Below are positions 1 to 8,662 of a stretch of 64,000 nt of DNA, in pieces. Position 1 is the first letter of the stretch. Each line of letters opens with the position of its first letter. The translations under genes and the position numbers were made by a program. The notes beneath the pieces are model-generated. The model worked only from the letters and a program-made list of their open reading frames with translations. It had not been told where the DNA came from and did not search any database. The stretch is from Sphingobium estronivorans (GTDB lineage: Bacteria > Pseudomonadota > Alphaproteobacteria > Sphingomonadales > Sphingomonadaceae), in assembly GCF_008692605.1 (NCBI RefSeq), contig NZ_LFCT01000030.1:1-64000 (forward strand), written 5' to 3'.

Positions 1-450
1 GCCAAATGTTCTGACGACGGACAGTGCGGGATAGTTGAACTGGTCGCCCATCATGTCCGATGGCCCCCAATAGAGCACATCGCCTAAACGTTTCCTGAAG
101 CGCCAGACGCCCTCGTCAATCACGCATTCGTCCAGATAATTTGCCAGATAATAGGTGCCGACGCCCCGAAGATTGCTGATTTCCACGGTGTAGGCGCGCA
201 CTTTGGCCGTGTCAGCGGTATGTTCCAGAATGTGGAAGCGGGGCGGAACCTGGAAGAGGAATTTGAGCCCGAATGCCTCAGGGTCTGCCTTCCCTCGAAT
301 GGCGTCGCGGCCTATCATCGGGTTGCGTCCCGTCATGCGGATTTCGCCATCTTTGCAAAAGGTCATAGAGTAGCGTTGGGGATCGTTCGAATTGATCGCT
401 TCGCAATACTCAAAATACAGGCCGTTGATCCCGTTCCATATGTCTGACAT
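1..450 (-). CDS. NTF2/SnoaL-like protein (3' end outside window)
   Basis: The reading frame is open from an ATG at 450 to the left edge of the window (150 codons, no stop), so the C-terminus is missing. A GAGAGAG ribosome site lies just before the ATG. The product begins MSDIWNGINGLYFEYCEAIN and continues with an INSNDPQRYSMTFCKDGEIRM stretch, the usual helix-then-sheet opening of small SnoaL/NTF2-like cone-fold proteins. Such folds act as hydratases, isomerases or ring-hydroxylating beta subunits. I cannot assign a reaction. It is divergent from the thiolase-like gene at 803 and has an upstream GATAGGTT element. The fold is fairly sure, the function unknown. Confidence 0.6.
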   Translation of the reverse strand, partial: MSDIWNGINGLYFEYCEAINSNDPQRYSMTFCKDGEIRMTGRNPMIGRDAIRGKADPEAFGLKFLFQVPPRFHILEHTADTAKVRAYTVEISNLRGVGTYYLANYLDECVIDEGVWRFRKRLGDVLYWGPSDMMGDQFNYPALSVVRTFG

Positions 451-802
451 GCACTCTCTCCGTTAGGACGAAATTCGATATTGGGGTTCCGCAGCGTCCG
501 ACAGCGCGACGCATGATCCGCATCCTCGACCACTTGATAGCAGGAATAACCTATCAACAGGGAGGCTGGACTTGGGGGCTGGCTTTTTCAGGGCCGCCGG
601 GAGCAGGACGCCATCGATAAACGCCTTTCTAAAGAGAGGTTCAAACGCCAGGGGCTGTTTTAATTCTTGACGCTCGCAGCGGTGCATGAGGCCGACAATC
701 GGACCATGCACGGCTGATACGAGGATCACGCCATTGTTGGGGGGAGGGTGCCATGTCAGTCGTCCGGCCGACCGCGATGCGTGCTGTTTGGGGACAGAGC
801 CT
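451..802. other. Divergent intergenic region with possible leader peptide
   Basis: About 350 bases separate two divergent genes. It contains the GATAGGTT element facing the left gene. On the plus strand a very strong ribosome site (GGGGGGAGGG, near 740-748) precedes an ATG at 753 that opens a 17-codon frame ending in TGA at 804-806. That stop overlaps the thiolase ATG at 803 as ATGA, so a translationally coupled leader is possible. The longer frames here show no recognisable protein. Confidence 0.35.
550..565 (-). promoter_or_regulatory. GATAGGTT element upstream of NTF2-like gene
   Basis: Reading on the minus strand the site is CCTC, six bases, GATAGG, then TT. It ends about 99 bases before the ATG at 450 and has the same orientation as that gene. 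It is one of seven exact GATAGGTT copies found upstream of genes in this window. Confidence 0.45.
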
Positions 803-1972
803 ATGAGTTTTCAGCGTCGTTCTGCCGCAGTGGTAGGCGTCTACACGACCGAACAGGGGCGGTCCCTCAAGCGATCATCGACGTCGCTGCAGATAGAAGC
901 GGTCAAGGGTGCGCTCGATGATGCAGGGCTGTCTCTGGCGGATGTCGACGGTATTGTTGCGCCCATCACGATGGAGGCGGCGGGGCTGAAGCTGCCTTCC
1001 GCGCAGCACTGGGCAGCCCAATTGGGTGGTAGGGCGCTGACCTATACGGACAGCGCCGGGGGACATCTGGGCGCTCAGAAGGCTGCTGCGGCCATCGCCG
1101 CCGGTCTTGCCAATGTTGTCGTCCTGTTCCACGGCAAGGCAAATCTGGAGATCGGCCCGCGCGGCAAGATCAACCAGACCATGCATGCCGAAACCTGGGA
1201 AAGCATGGCCTGGGGCGGCTATATGGCGCCCTGGTATGCCATGTGGGCGCGGCGTTACATGCATGAATATAATGTCACCAGCGAAGACCTGGCGCAGGTT
1301 CCGGTCATTCATCGACATCATGCGACGCTGAATCCGGCATCGCTCATGGGGTCTCGCGGTGAATTGACAGTCCAGGACGTGCTGGAGTCCCGGTTGATCG
1401 CCGACCCGCTTCGCCTGCTGGATTGTGCGCTGGACAATGACGGCGGATGGGCGATCGTGATCGCTGCGGCCGACATCGCCCGCGATTGCCGGAGGAAGCC
1501 GGTCTGGATCATCGGCGGTGCAGAGGCCGTGGACTCCGACCTGTACATGACGATCGACACGCCCTGGATCGGACGTGAAGGATCGGCTGCGAGCAAGGTG
1601 GGCGAAATTGCCTTCGCGCAGGCGGGGATTACCCCAGACGAGGTTGATGTCGCAAATCTTTACGACTGTTTTTCAGTCACATTCCTCCGCGACCTCGAAG
1701 AACTAGGCTTTTGCAAATTGGGGGAAGCGGCGGATTATGTCCGTGCCGGGCATACCCGCCTTGGCGGTTCCATGCCGTGCAACACGGACGGGGGCCTCTT
1801 ATCCAATACGCACAATGGCAATCCCACCGGGATGATGGCCATCGAGCTTGTACGCCAACTGCGCGGCGAGGCGGGCGCCCGGCAAGTGCCGGATGCGCGG
1901 ATAGGCTTCGCCTTTTCACAGGGCGCCGCCGTCCACGGGGTCTGCGGCAGCTTGGTGCTCGCGGCCGACTAG
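803..1972 (+). CDS. Thiolase-like (SCP-x/Ltp family) protein without nucleophilic cysteine
   Basis: A 389-residue protein of the thiolase superfamily, lipid-transfer (SCP-x) branch. I chose the ATG at 803 because it begins at the usual MSFQRRSAAVVG beta strand; an in-frame upstream start would add 39 unrelated residues. Where degradative thiolases carry the acyl-accepting cysteine, this protein has TDSAGGHLGAQ, so it is unlikely to be a classical beta-ketothiolase. Conserved NLYDCFSV and GNPTGMMAIE stretches match Ltp2-type retro-aldolases, which work with a DUF35 partner. A DUF35 gene lies at 6515-6955 on the other strand. It is followed after 39 bases by the CoA-transferase gene, so the two are probably co-transcribed. 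An aldolase or acyl-CoA carrier role is inference. Confidence 0.75.
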   Translation: MSFQRRSAAVVGVYTTEQGRSLKRSSTSLQIEAVKGALDDAGLSLADVDGIVAPITMEAAGLKLPSAQHWAAQLGGRALTYTDSAGGHLGAQKAAAAIAAGLANVVVLFHGKANLEIGPRGKINQTMHAETWESMAWGGYMAPWYAMWARRYMHEYNVTSEDLAQVPVIHRHHATLNPASLMGSRGELTVQDVLESRLIADPLRLLDCALDNDGGWAIVIAAADIARDCRRKPVWIIGGAEAVDSDLYMTIDTPWIGREGSAASKVGEIAFAQAGITPDEVDVANLYDCFSVTFLRDLEELGFCKLGEAADYVRAGHTRLGGSMPCNTDGGLLSNTHNGNPTGMMAIELVRQLRGEAGARQVPDARIGFAFSQGAAVHGVCGSLVLAAD

Positions 1973-2011
1973 GCGCGCTTCCCATGAAACCAAGTTAAAG
2001 AAGAGGATATA

Positions 2012-4291
2012 ATGAATAATCATCAAGCACTTGCCGGAGTTCGGATTCTCGATCTGAGCGGCACCATTGCGAGCGCCGTCGCAGCCATGCTGCTGGGCGA
2101 TTATGGAGCGGAGATCATCCATATCAAGCCACCGACCTGGACGGCGTCGGCCGACCTTCCCGGACTGGCGGTCTGGCATCGCAACAAGCTATGCTCGTCG
2201 TTGGACTGGGATACGGAAGCCAGCGTCGATGAGGTGCGCCAACTCCTCCGCGGCGCGGACATTTGCGTCACCAGCGACGAGGCGACCGTTGCCCGGCTTG
2301 GTCTTGATGCCGGTGCGCTGCCAAGGCTGGTTCACCTGCACATGCCCTCATGCGTTCCGCTTGATGCCGGCGGTTTTGATGTCGACAATCTTCTGGCGGC
2401 GACATCCGGGGTTGCCCTCCGCCAGGGGTCGTTCGAGGGCGGTGCCATTGATCTCGTGACGCCCTATATCTCCTATGAACAGGGTCTGTGGGCTGCGACG
2501 GCTGCGGTCGCCGCGCTGGTCGAAAGGGAAAAATCGGGTTTCGGCCAGCAGGTGGTCGTCGATGGTTTCCACGGGTCGATCGTGGCCAATATCGCGACGC
2601 TGGTGATGGACCCCGACGCGCCGTCGATCAACACGGCGGTCGGGCCGGGCGGGCCGAACCCGCCTTATTCCTCCTATCGCTGCGCTGACGCCAAATGGGT
2701 ATTCCTCGGTGCGCCCACGCCCAAATTCCAGCAAGCCGCCCTGGCTGTGCTGGGCATCCCGGAGCTCTGGAACGATCCCCGGATCAACGGGGTATTCACG
2801 AACCTGCACAGCCCTGAAAATCGCGGCTGGGTTCGCAAGGCGTTCGAGGATGCCTTCGCTGCCCAACCAAGCAAATATTGGCTGGAGCAGCTTGAAGCGG
2901 TTGATGTCCCCGTCGGCCTTGTCGGGGAAAGCAAGGACTGGCTTGACGATCCGCAGATCCGGGCGGTTGGTCAACGTCAGGTGCTGACGGACCCGGGCCA
3001 TGGCGAAGTGGTGATGGGCGGGCTGCTCGTCGACCTTTTCGGCACGCCTGCCAAAGCCTCCTCGCCCCGTCGTTTCGTCGCGCTGGATGAGCTGCCGTCT
3101 TGGTCCGAGCAGGCGGTGCCGACGAAACAGAAGTCCCCTCCATCCGGTCGCGGGCCGCTGGACGGCATCCGGGTGCTCAATCTCGGCGCAATGCTCGCCG
3201 GGCCTTATGCGGGCATGCTGATGGCGGAACTGGGCGCGGACGTGGTGAAGGTGGAGCCGCGGGGCGGCGATGTGTTCCGAATGGTCGGATCCCACTATAA
3301 CCGCGGCATGCGTAGCCTGGAGGTCGACCTTCGCAACAGTATCGGACATGCGTCCTTTCTGCGGCTGGTGGGCGTGAGCGACGTCGTCATCGACAATTAC
3401 CGGCTTGGCGTTCTGGGGCGCCTGGCGATCGATTATGACTCGCTGACCGCCGTCAAACCGGACATGATTTCCGTTTCGGTCACCGGTTTCGGCGAAACCG
3501 GTCCATCTGCCTACCGTCCCGCTTTCGACCCAATGATTCAGGCCACGTCCGGCATGCAGAAGGCCCAGGGAGGAGACAGTGATCCGGTCTTCATCGGCGT
3601 CGCCGTCAATGACGTTTCGAGTGGATGCGCCGCCGCTTTCGCGGCCTGCCTTGCGCTGTTCCATCGCGCGCGCACCGGCATGGGGCAACGCACTGGCACC
3701 TCGCTGGCCGCCGCTTCGGTGTTCATGCAGTCGGGCGAACTGGTTCAATATCCGCACTGTCCAGCTCCGCGCGTCGGCGGTCGGGACTTTGCCGGCCCCT
3801 CGAAGATCGATCGCTTCTATCCCGCTGCCGACGGCTATGTCAGGGTGCTGGCGAACAGCATCGACCAGTTTGTGGACGCAGGCTTGCTGCAATCTTCGGC
3901 TGTGTCGGACGAAGCGGCCGTCGGCGAGATTTCCAAGGCCTTGCAAAAACTGTCCCGGCAAGATGCGATCTCGTTGCTGGAAGCGCATGGAATCACGGCT
4001 GTTCCCGCGCGCAATATCAGCGAACTACCAGCTGATCCGTTGGTACGGGATGGCTACCTCACGACCGTGCGGGGCAATACAGGAGGCGACTTCTATGTGC
4101 CGCAGCGCCTGGCCCGCTTCGCACGAACCGAGCGGTCGGACACGCTGCTGACGGCGGGTGCGGGGGAACATAGTTCCGAACTGCTCGAAACGGCGGGTCT
4201 CTCGGCCAGCGAGATAGAAGGCGCAATCGCCAGCGGGGCGATTCATCAGGGCGAGCCACTGGCGGGCATCGGCGGGGTGTCATACCGATAG
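2012..4291 (+). CDS. Fused tandem CaiB/BaiF (class III) CoA-transferase
   Basis: A 759-residue protein made of two class III CoA-transferase domains in one chain, each about the size of a half-enzyme. Domain 1 covers roughly residues 5-360 and domain 2 roughly 375-740, starting again with GPLDGIRVLNLGAMLAGPYAG. The catalytic aspartate position is kept in both: D125 in VDNLLAATSG and about D506 in FDPMIQATSG. Family III enzymes move CoA between acyl acids, or activate an acid at the expense of another thioester. AAGAGG precedes the ATG. The gene sits directly behind the thiolase-like gene, suggesting activation of the same substrate. Fused double CaiB proteins are known but less common than single-domain dimers. 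Confidence 0.88.
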   Translation: MNNHQALAGVRILDLSGTIASAVAAMLLGDYGAEIIHIKPPTWTASADLPGLAVWHRNKLCSSLDWDTEASVDEVRQLLRGADICVTSDEATVARLGLDAGALPRLVHLHMPSCVPLDAGGFDVDNLLAATSGVALRQGSFEGGAIDLVTPYISYEQGLWAATAAVAALVEREKSGFGQQVVVDGFHGSIVANIATLVMDPDAPSINTAVGPGGPNPPYSSYRCADAKWVFLGAPTPKFQQAALAVLGIPELWNDPRINGVFTNLHSPENRGWVRKAFEDAFAAQPSKYWLEQLEAVDVPVGLVGESKDWLDDPQIRAVGQRQVLTDPGHGEVVMGGLLVDLFGTPAKASSPRRFVALDELPSWSEQAVPTKQKSPPSGRGPLDGIRVLNLGAMLAGPYAGMLMAELGADVVKVEPRGGDVFRMVGSHYNRGMRSLEVDLRNSIGHASFLRLVGVSDVVIDNYRLGVLGRLAIDYDSLTAVKPDMISVSVTGFGETGPSAYRPAFDPMIQATSGMQKAQGGDSDPVFIGVAVNDVSSGCAAAFAACLALFHRARTGMGQRTGTSLAAASVFMQSGELVQYPHCPAPRVGGRDFAGPSKIDRFYPAADGYVRVLANSIDQFVDAGLLQSSAVSDEAAVGEISKALQKLSRQDAISLLEAHGITAVPARNISELPADPLVRDGYLTTVRGNTGGDFYVPQRLARFARTERSDTLLTAGAGEHSSELLETAGLSASEIEGAIASGAIHQGEPLAGIGGVSYR

Positions 4292-4315
4292 GGCGGTTGA
4301 AGCCCTGCCGGTCAG

Positions 4316-4352
4316 GAAGGCCGCATGATGATGTCATGCGGCCTTCAGTTTT
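4316..4352 (+). terminator. Rho-independent terminator after CoA-transferase
   Basis: A 13-base perfect stem (GAAGGCCGCATGA at 4316-4328, its complement at 4334-4346) with a TGATG loop is followed by AGTTTTT. It closes the forward 803-4291 operon and abuts the end of the convergent MFS gene. Confidence 0.85.
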
Positions 4353-5639
4353 TCAGGCTTGCTTCGCTACCGCCGCCGTTCGATCCGTCACAGGTTCATC
4401 CTGCACCGCGCTCCAGTCAGGATATTTGCCCAGTCCAACCAGCAGCATGGCCGAAAACAGGCTTGCGGGAATGGAAGCCAGGATGAAAAGTGAATAGCTG
4501 CCGGTAGTATCGTAGATCACGCCGCCCAGCATGGGGCCAAGGGCGCTGCTGATGGCGATGATGCTGGCCATCACGCCGAATATCTTCCCGTAATTCTTCA
4601 TGCCTCCATAAATGCTGGTCAGATAGCCGCAGAGTTGCAGCTTGGTGCCGCTCGCATAGCCGATCACCAGCATGGCGGTTACGATCAGGGCTGGGGTTCG
4701 GAACGGTTCCAGCAACAGCAAGAGGGCGGCTGCGGCCATCGCGTTGGTTATCGCCCCCACCGTCCCGGCATGGAAGCGATCCATCAGCCAACCGCTGACA
4801 AGGCTTCCGGCAATGGCCCCAAAGCCGGACAGGCTTGCCAGATAGGCTGCGGATGTGCGGCTGAGCCCCGCCTCGATCAGCAGCGGCACCTGGTGCACGA
4901 CAAGGCAGGCGGTCAGCAGCAGCGTGATGAGCGTTGCGGCACCGACACGGATGATCGGACCGCTGCGAAGCGCCTGACGGATCGACAGCCCGTATGCGTA
5001 AATCTGTGGCCCGCCGGCTTCGCCCTGACCGCCCCGCCGTTTGTCATCATGTCCATCATACAGAAATAGCGCGCACAGGACGAAGACGGGCAGTCCCCAG
5101 CCAATGCCCATGACGACATAGCTTGTTCGCCACCCGAAACTTTCGATCAGCCAACGGACGAGCGGCGGCGCGACGATATTCGCGAAAGATACGCCGCAAA
5201 GTGTTACAGCGACCGCAAGGCTCCGCGAGGCCACGAACCGCGACATGACGGCGGCGGTCCAGATGGTCGTTTTCAAAAAGGCCTGGCAAAGGGCGAATAT
5301 GACCCATAGCATGGCCCATTGCGTCAGGTTCCCGTTTGCGATCGCAAAGGAAGCAATGCATGCGCCAGTCATTATCGTGCCGGGAAGAGCCAGGAATCGA
5401 ACTCCCCAGCGATCGACAAGTACGCCCACCAGCGGCATCAACGGGACCGATATGATTGCGGAAATGCTGGCGCCGATGGCAATCTCGGTCCGGTTCCAGC
5501 CAAAGTCCCGGCTAAGCGGTTCGATGAACAGGCCCATCGAATAATATGCTATCGGCGGGTAGGACATGCCCAGAAATGCTGTCAGAACCAGCGGCCAATG
5601 TGCCTTCCATTCCCTCAGTCCCGGTGATTTGCTGTCCAT
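4353..5639 (-). CDS. MFS transporter, monocarboxylate/oxalate-formate-like
   Basis: A 428-residue integral membrane protein of the major facilitator superfamily with the expected run of about 12 hydrophobic segments. Family marks include FGWNRTEIAIGAS after helix 1 and GVLVDRWGVRFLALPG at the loop 2-3 A-motif. The N-terminal layout (SMGLFIEPLSRDFGWNRT) is shared with the MFS at 43699-44949, so the two belong to one subfamily and probably carry related organic acids. It is the last gene of the reverse operon starting at the GST gene, behind the SDR at 5721. The substrate cannot be read from sequence. Confidence 0.85.
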   Translation of the reverse strand: MDSKSPGLREWKAHWPLVLTAFLGMSYPPIAYYSMGLFIEPLSRDFGWNRTEIAIGASISAIISVPLMPLVGVLVDRWGVRFLALPGTIMTGACIASFAIANGNLTQWAMLWVIFALCQAFLKTTIWTAAVMSRFVASRSLAVAVTLCGVSFANIVAPPLVRWLIESFGWRTSYVVMGIGWGLPVFVLCALFLYDGHDDKRRGGQGEAGGPQIYAYGLSIRQALRSGPIIRVGAATLITLLLTACLVVHQVPLLIEAGLSRTSAAYLASLSGFGAIAGSLVSGWLMDRFHAGTVGAITNAMAAAALLLLLEPFRTPALIVTAMLVIGYASGTKLQLCGYLTSIYGGMKNYGKIFGVMASIIAISSALGPMLGGVIYDTTGSYSLFILASIPASLFSAMLLVGLGKYPDWSAVQDEPVTDRTAAVAKQA

Positions 5640-5720
5640 TGAGAACTCTTTTCGATTTGAGTCAGAGAGATGTCGGCGATCGCCATGCGACCAGTTGACG
5701 CCCTGGAAATGCGGAAGGCA

Positions 5721-6464
5721 TCATTCCCTGAAAGAACTCCCGCCGTTGGCGGAAAGTATCTGTCCGGTGATCCAGCCGCTTTCCTCCGAAATCAGGAATG
5801 TCAGAACGCGCGCGGCGTCGTCGGGCCGGCCGATGCGGTCCAGCGCATTGATCGGCGCTTCATGGTCGCCTTCCTTGACGATGCGTCCGGGATTGACGCC
5901 GTTGCAGCGCACGCCGAACTTGCCATAGGCAAGGGCGACGCTTCGCACCAGCGCGCCCAGCGCCGCCTTGGAGGAAGCGTAAGCGGGCCAGGTCGGCGAC
6001 CCCATGAATGCCGCTCCGGAGGTGACAACGGCAATGGCGCCTCCGCCCGCATTTATCATGTGTGGCATGGCCGCCTTCATCAGCCGGGCGTGGCCGATCG
6101 TGTTGACCCGGAACACATGTTCCCAGACTCTTGAGTCCATATCCAGAACGGGACGATCTGCGTCCGCTGTCGCGGGAGACAGATCGGCCCCGGCGATCGC
6201 GAGGCCATCCACGCCGCCGAACCGATCGAGGCAACGCTGGACGAGGCGATCGATGGACGCATCATCGGCCAGATCGAAAACGACCGGCAGAGCCGTTCCC
6301 GGACCTTCCAGACCGGGCATCAGGGCATCGAGCCCGGCACCGTTGATGTCACCGACGACGACATGCGCGCCGCAACCTGTCAGGCGCGCCGCCAGAGCCG
6401 CCCCGATTCCCGTCGCGCCACCGCCGATGATGATGCGTTTGCCGCGCAAGTCGTGCACAGTCAC
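5721..6464 (-). CDS. Short-chain dehydrogenase/reductase
   Basis: A 247-residue classical SDR. It has the cofactor motif GGGATGIGAALAARL near residue 14, the NTIGHARLM helix, the catalytic serine in VVTSGAAF and the YASSK tyrosine-lysine pair, so it should be an NAD(P)-dependent oxidoreductase of a hydroxy or keto group. The end (GQILSANGGSSFRE) is the usual C-terminal loop. It lies between the DUF35 gene and the MFS gene of a reverse operon, which fits oxidation of a hydroxyacyl intermediate. NAD preference over NADP is not determined. Confidence 0.85.
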   Translation of the reverse strand: MTVHDLRGKRIIIGGGATGIGAALAARLTGCGAHVVVGDINGAGLDALMPGLEGPGTALPVVFDLADDASIDRLVQRCLDRFGGVDGLAIAGADLSPATADADRPVLDMDSRVWEHVFRVNTIGHARLMKAAMPHMINAGGGAIAVVTSGAAFMGSPTWPAYASSKAALGALVRSVALAYGKFGVRCNGVNPGRIVKEGDHEAPINALDRIGRPDDAARVLTFLISEESGWITGQILSANGGSSFRE

Positions 6465-6514
6465 CTCACCACTGTTTCATGGCTGCGCCATCGAATGGCC
6501 CAAGGCCGCACGGA

Positions 6515-6955
6515 TCACTCGCGAACGACCCAGCGGTAGGACGTGGCGTTTGCGCCCGGCACGTCCACAAAGCCGATTTGCAGCGGCTGACCGATATGGA
6601 TATCCTGCCAGGGCGTGCCTATCAGTTGCGCTATGACGATGCAGGGGCGCGGCTGCTCAACCAACTCGCCCATTGCCACGACATAGGGTGCTTCCTCCGC
6701 GAATGCGCCCAGCCCGCGGTGCACAACCGTATAGGAATAAAGATGGGCGTTGCCGGAAACGGGAGTCCAGTTCAAGGCATCTGACAGGCACGTCCGGCAT
6801 GCCGGATAGGGCACCCAATGATAATCGCCGCAGTCCCGGCACTGCGGCACCAGAAACTCGTGGCGTCGCAGCCCTTCAAGGAAAGGTGCGTTTCGACCGT
6901 TCAGTTCTGGTAGCGGTTTTGAATGGACCGCGGTTTCCGGCTCAAGCACGACCAT
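6515..6955 (-). CDS. DUF35 zinc-ribbon/OB-fold acyl-CoA-associated protein
   Basis: A 146-residue protein. I chose the ATG at 6955 because AGGAAACAGTC precedes it; the longer frame upstream gives an unrelated stretch. It has a rubredoxin-like zinc ribbon with two CxxC pairs (CRDCGDYHWVPYPACRTC), then an OB fold containing LYSYTVVHRGLGAFAEEAPYVVAMGEL. DUF35 proteins act as partners of thiolase-like enzymes or of MaoC hydratases; ChsH2 of the steroid pathway is the known example. Likely partners here are the Ltp-like protein at 803-1972 or a protein outside the window. It is a divergent paralogue of the DUF35 gene at 16854. Confidence 0.82.
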   Translation of the reverse strand: MVVLEPETAVHSKPLPELNGRNAPFLEGLRRHEFLVPQCRDCGDYHWVPYPACRTCLSDALNWTPVSGNAHLYSYTVVHRGLGAFAEEAPYVVAMGELVEQPRPCIVIAQLIGTPWQDIHIGQPLQIGFVDVPGANATSYRWVVRE

Positions 6956-6978
6956 GACTGTTTCCTGTGACTTGGCGG

Positions 6979-7539
6979 TTAGAAGCGTTCGACGCCCGGA
7001 AGCTTGAAAAATTCCGGATCCTTTTCCAGCCCGGCGACAAAGAAGTCGTTCATCTTCTGGTCCATCCAGACGCGTTCGCCCACCATCTTGCCATCCTGAA
7101 ACGTGATGACCGCGTTGAAGTAGCAACGTTGTGGTTCACCCGTCCCAAGCTTGAACATGGTGCTGATTTCCGTGGTGAAGCTGTTCTCGCCGAAAGATCG
7201 CGTGAGGGTGGTGCCTGCATCTGCGGGCGTCTCCCGCCGTTCGGGATCGACCTGTGCGATCACGATCTCATAGTTCAGTTCATGATAGCGGTGCACCGCT
7301 TCCTTGCCCTTGACCCGGATGCGGGCGGGAAGAAATTCGTAGACCGGATCGTCGATGAGGGAATGTTCCATGATGCCGTCGAAATCACCGGCAAAGAAAC
7401 GACGGCTATGTTCCCCATTGAGTTCGATCATTTCGAGCGGCGTCATACGAGGACCGGGGCGCTTTTCCAGCGGCATGAAAACCGCACGGTTTTCGGGCTG
7501 CATGGCCGCGAGCAGTTCTTCGTCGTTCAGGGCAATCAT
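6979..7539 (-). CDS. NTF2/SnoaL-like protein
   Basis: A 186-residue SnoaL/NTF2-fold protein preceded by GAGAGGAT. The domain begins near MTPLEMIELNGEHSRRFFAGDFDGIMEHSLIDDPVYEF and ends KLPGVERF. It is clearly a paralogue of the protein at 27604-28128, sharing EHSR.F..GDFDGIM, the GKEA..RYHE.NY block and the GVERF end. The conserved internal acidic and histidine residues suggest a catalytic pocket (isomerase, cyclase or hydratase), but no reaction can be named. It lies 23 bases before the DUF35 gene in the same reverse operon. Confidence 0.75.
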   Translation of the reverse strand: MIALNDEELLAAMQPENRAVFMPLEKRPGPRMTPLEMIELNGEHSRRFFAGDFDGIMEHSLIDDPVYEFLPARIRVKGKEAVHRYHELNYEIVIAQVDPERRETPADAGTTLTRSFGENSFTTEISTMFKLGTGEPQRCYFNAVITFQDGKMVGERVWMDQKMNDFFVAGLEKDPEFFKLPGVERF

Positions 7540-7642
7540 GATCTATCCTCTCAATTGTTTCAGTCTGACGGGCGCGTTCGGGAACGGACCCCGACACCCC
7601 GGCCGTATGCGAAGAGGAGTGATCGCCCCCCTTCGCGAAGCA

Positions 7643-8374
7643 TCACGGGGCTGGCGTCACTCCCAGAGTGTGAGCCCTGGAATATTTGCCCCGCAGGAAG
7701 GCCCGGTCCCATTGATCCGGGGTCATCTTGGCGGCGCCTTCATGATTGTCGAGATCGAATTGCCCGCTCTTTTCGATGGCACGGGCCACCGCCGGGCGCT
7801 GGGCAATCTCGTCCATCCAGCGGTTCATGTTGGGATAGGCGGATCGGTCAAGGCCGGTGACGGTGACGTATCGAAGCGGGGGAAAGGCCGCCATGTCAGC
7901 GATGCTATATTCGTCACCCGCCAGATAGCGGCTTTCCGCCAGCCGCCGTTCGACGACATCGTAAAGGCGCAGCACTTCGTTGGTGTAGCGTTCAAGGCCG
8001 TGGGGCTGGTCCTTCACGCGGCGGCTGAAATACACATATTGGCCGAACATCGGGCCGATGCCCGACATCTGGAACATCAGCCATTGCATGCAGGTATAGC
8101 GGTCGGCCGATGCCTCCGGCAGGAAGGCGCCATGTTTTTCCGCGAGGTAGAACAGGATCGCACCCGATTCCCCCAGCGGGAATGACTTGCCGCCGAATCC
8201 GTCCTGATCGATGATCGCGGGGATACGCGAATTCGGGTTCACTTTCCGAAATTCCGGTTCGAACTTCAGATTTATGATGTCCACCTTGGTGTGGCGATAC
8301 TCCAGTTCCAACTCCTCAAGGGCAATCACCACCTTCAGGACATTTGGGGAAGATCCGCCAAAAAGCTCAATCAC
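7643..8374 (-). CDS. Glutathione S-transferase, Nu-class-like
   Basis: A 243-residue GST if started at the second of two GTG codons (8374), which has AAGGAGG five bases upstream; the only ATG further up would add 21 non-family residues. The N-terminal thioredoxin fold (FGGSSPNVLKVVIALEELELEY) carries the Ser-Pro-Asn signature in place of the tyrosine of classical GSTs, as in Nu-class proteins such as YfcG. It then has the NPNSRIPAIID cis-proline loop and GESGAILFYLAEK. The C-terminal helical domain ends near residue 215. It heads the reverse operon running down to the MFS at 4353, and a GATAGGT element lies 67 bases upstream. Glutathione-dependent ether, disulfide or thiol chemistry is plausible. 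Confidence 0.85.
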   Translation of the reverse strand: MIELFGGSSPNVLKVVIALEELELEYRHTKVDIINLKFEPEFRKVNPNSRIPAIIDQDGFGGKSFPLGESGAILFYLAEKHGAFLPEASADRYTCMQWLMFQMSGIGPMFGQYVYFSRRVKDQPHGLERYTNEVLRLYDVVERRLAESRYLAGDEYSIADMAAFPPLRYVTVTGLDRSAYPNMNRWMDEIAQRPAVARAIEKSGQFDLDNHEGAAKMTPDQWDRAFLRGKYSRAHTLGVTPAP

Positions 8375-8441
8375 CACCGCCTCCTTGACTGTATTTGCAA
8401 ATTTTCTTTCAGAGGGAGTAGCGTGCCAGATGCGCAATTGA

Positions 8442-8457
8442 CCTATCTTTCAGTTGG
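8442..8457 (-). promoter_or_regulatory. GATAGGT element upstream of GST
   Basis: On the minus strand the site reads CCAA, CTGAAA, GATAGG, TC. It is 67 bases before the GTG start and in the sense orientation. It differs from the exact 8-mer only in the last base and shares the AAAGATAGG core with the receptor sites at 35517 and 39732. Confidence 0.4.
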
Positions 8458-8495
8458 CAGGGTTTGATCCGTCCTGACGCCCGCCGGTCGAAAAT

Positions 8496-8511
8496 CCTGA
8501 CATTGGATAGG
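8496..8511 (+). promoter_or_regulatory. GATAGGTT element upstream of AhpD-fold gene
   Basis: The site reads CCTG, ACATTG, GATAGG, then TT, on the plus strand, about 150 bases before the ATG at 8663. Together with the site at 8442 it forms a divergent pair, one copy per gene, with about 40 bases between them. Confidence 0.45.
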
Positions 8512-8662
8512 TTGCGAACCGCAGGCCAGGGCTAAAAGCCCATAGGGTTTGCCGACCTCGCGGACAGCCGGACGCTGGAAGCCGATGTTGCTTTGCTTTT
8601 ACTGTCATTGCCTGGCTTTGCGGCATAATTGATGTTCGGAGGCAAATTTGGGAGAGGTGCCG

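Noticed and set aside
463..729. An 88-codon reverse frame in the first intergenic region
   Set aside because: It has no ribosome site or known motif, and it covers the probable promoter of the gene at 450.
4287..4292. GATAGG at the end of the CoA-transferase gene
   Set aside because: It lies over the stop codon, has no downstream gene in that orientation, and lacks the flanking bases.
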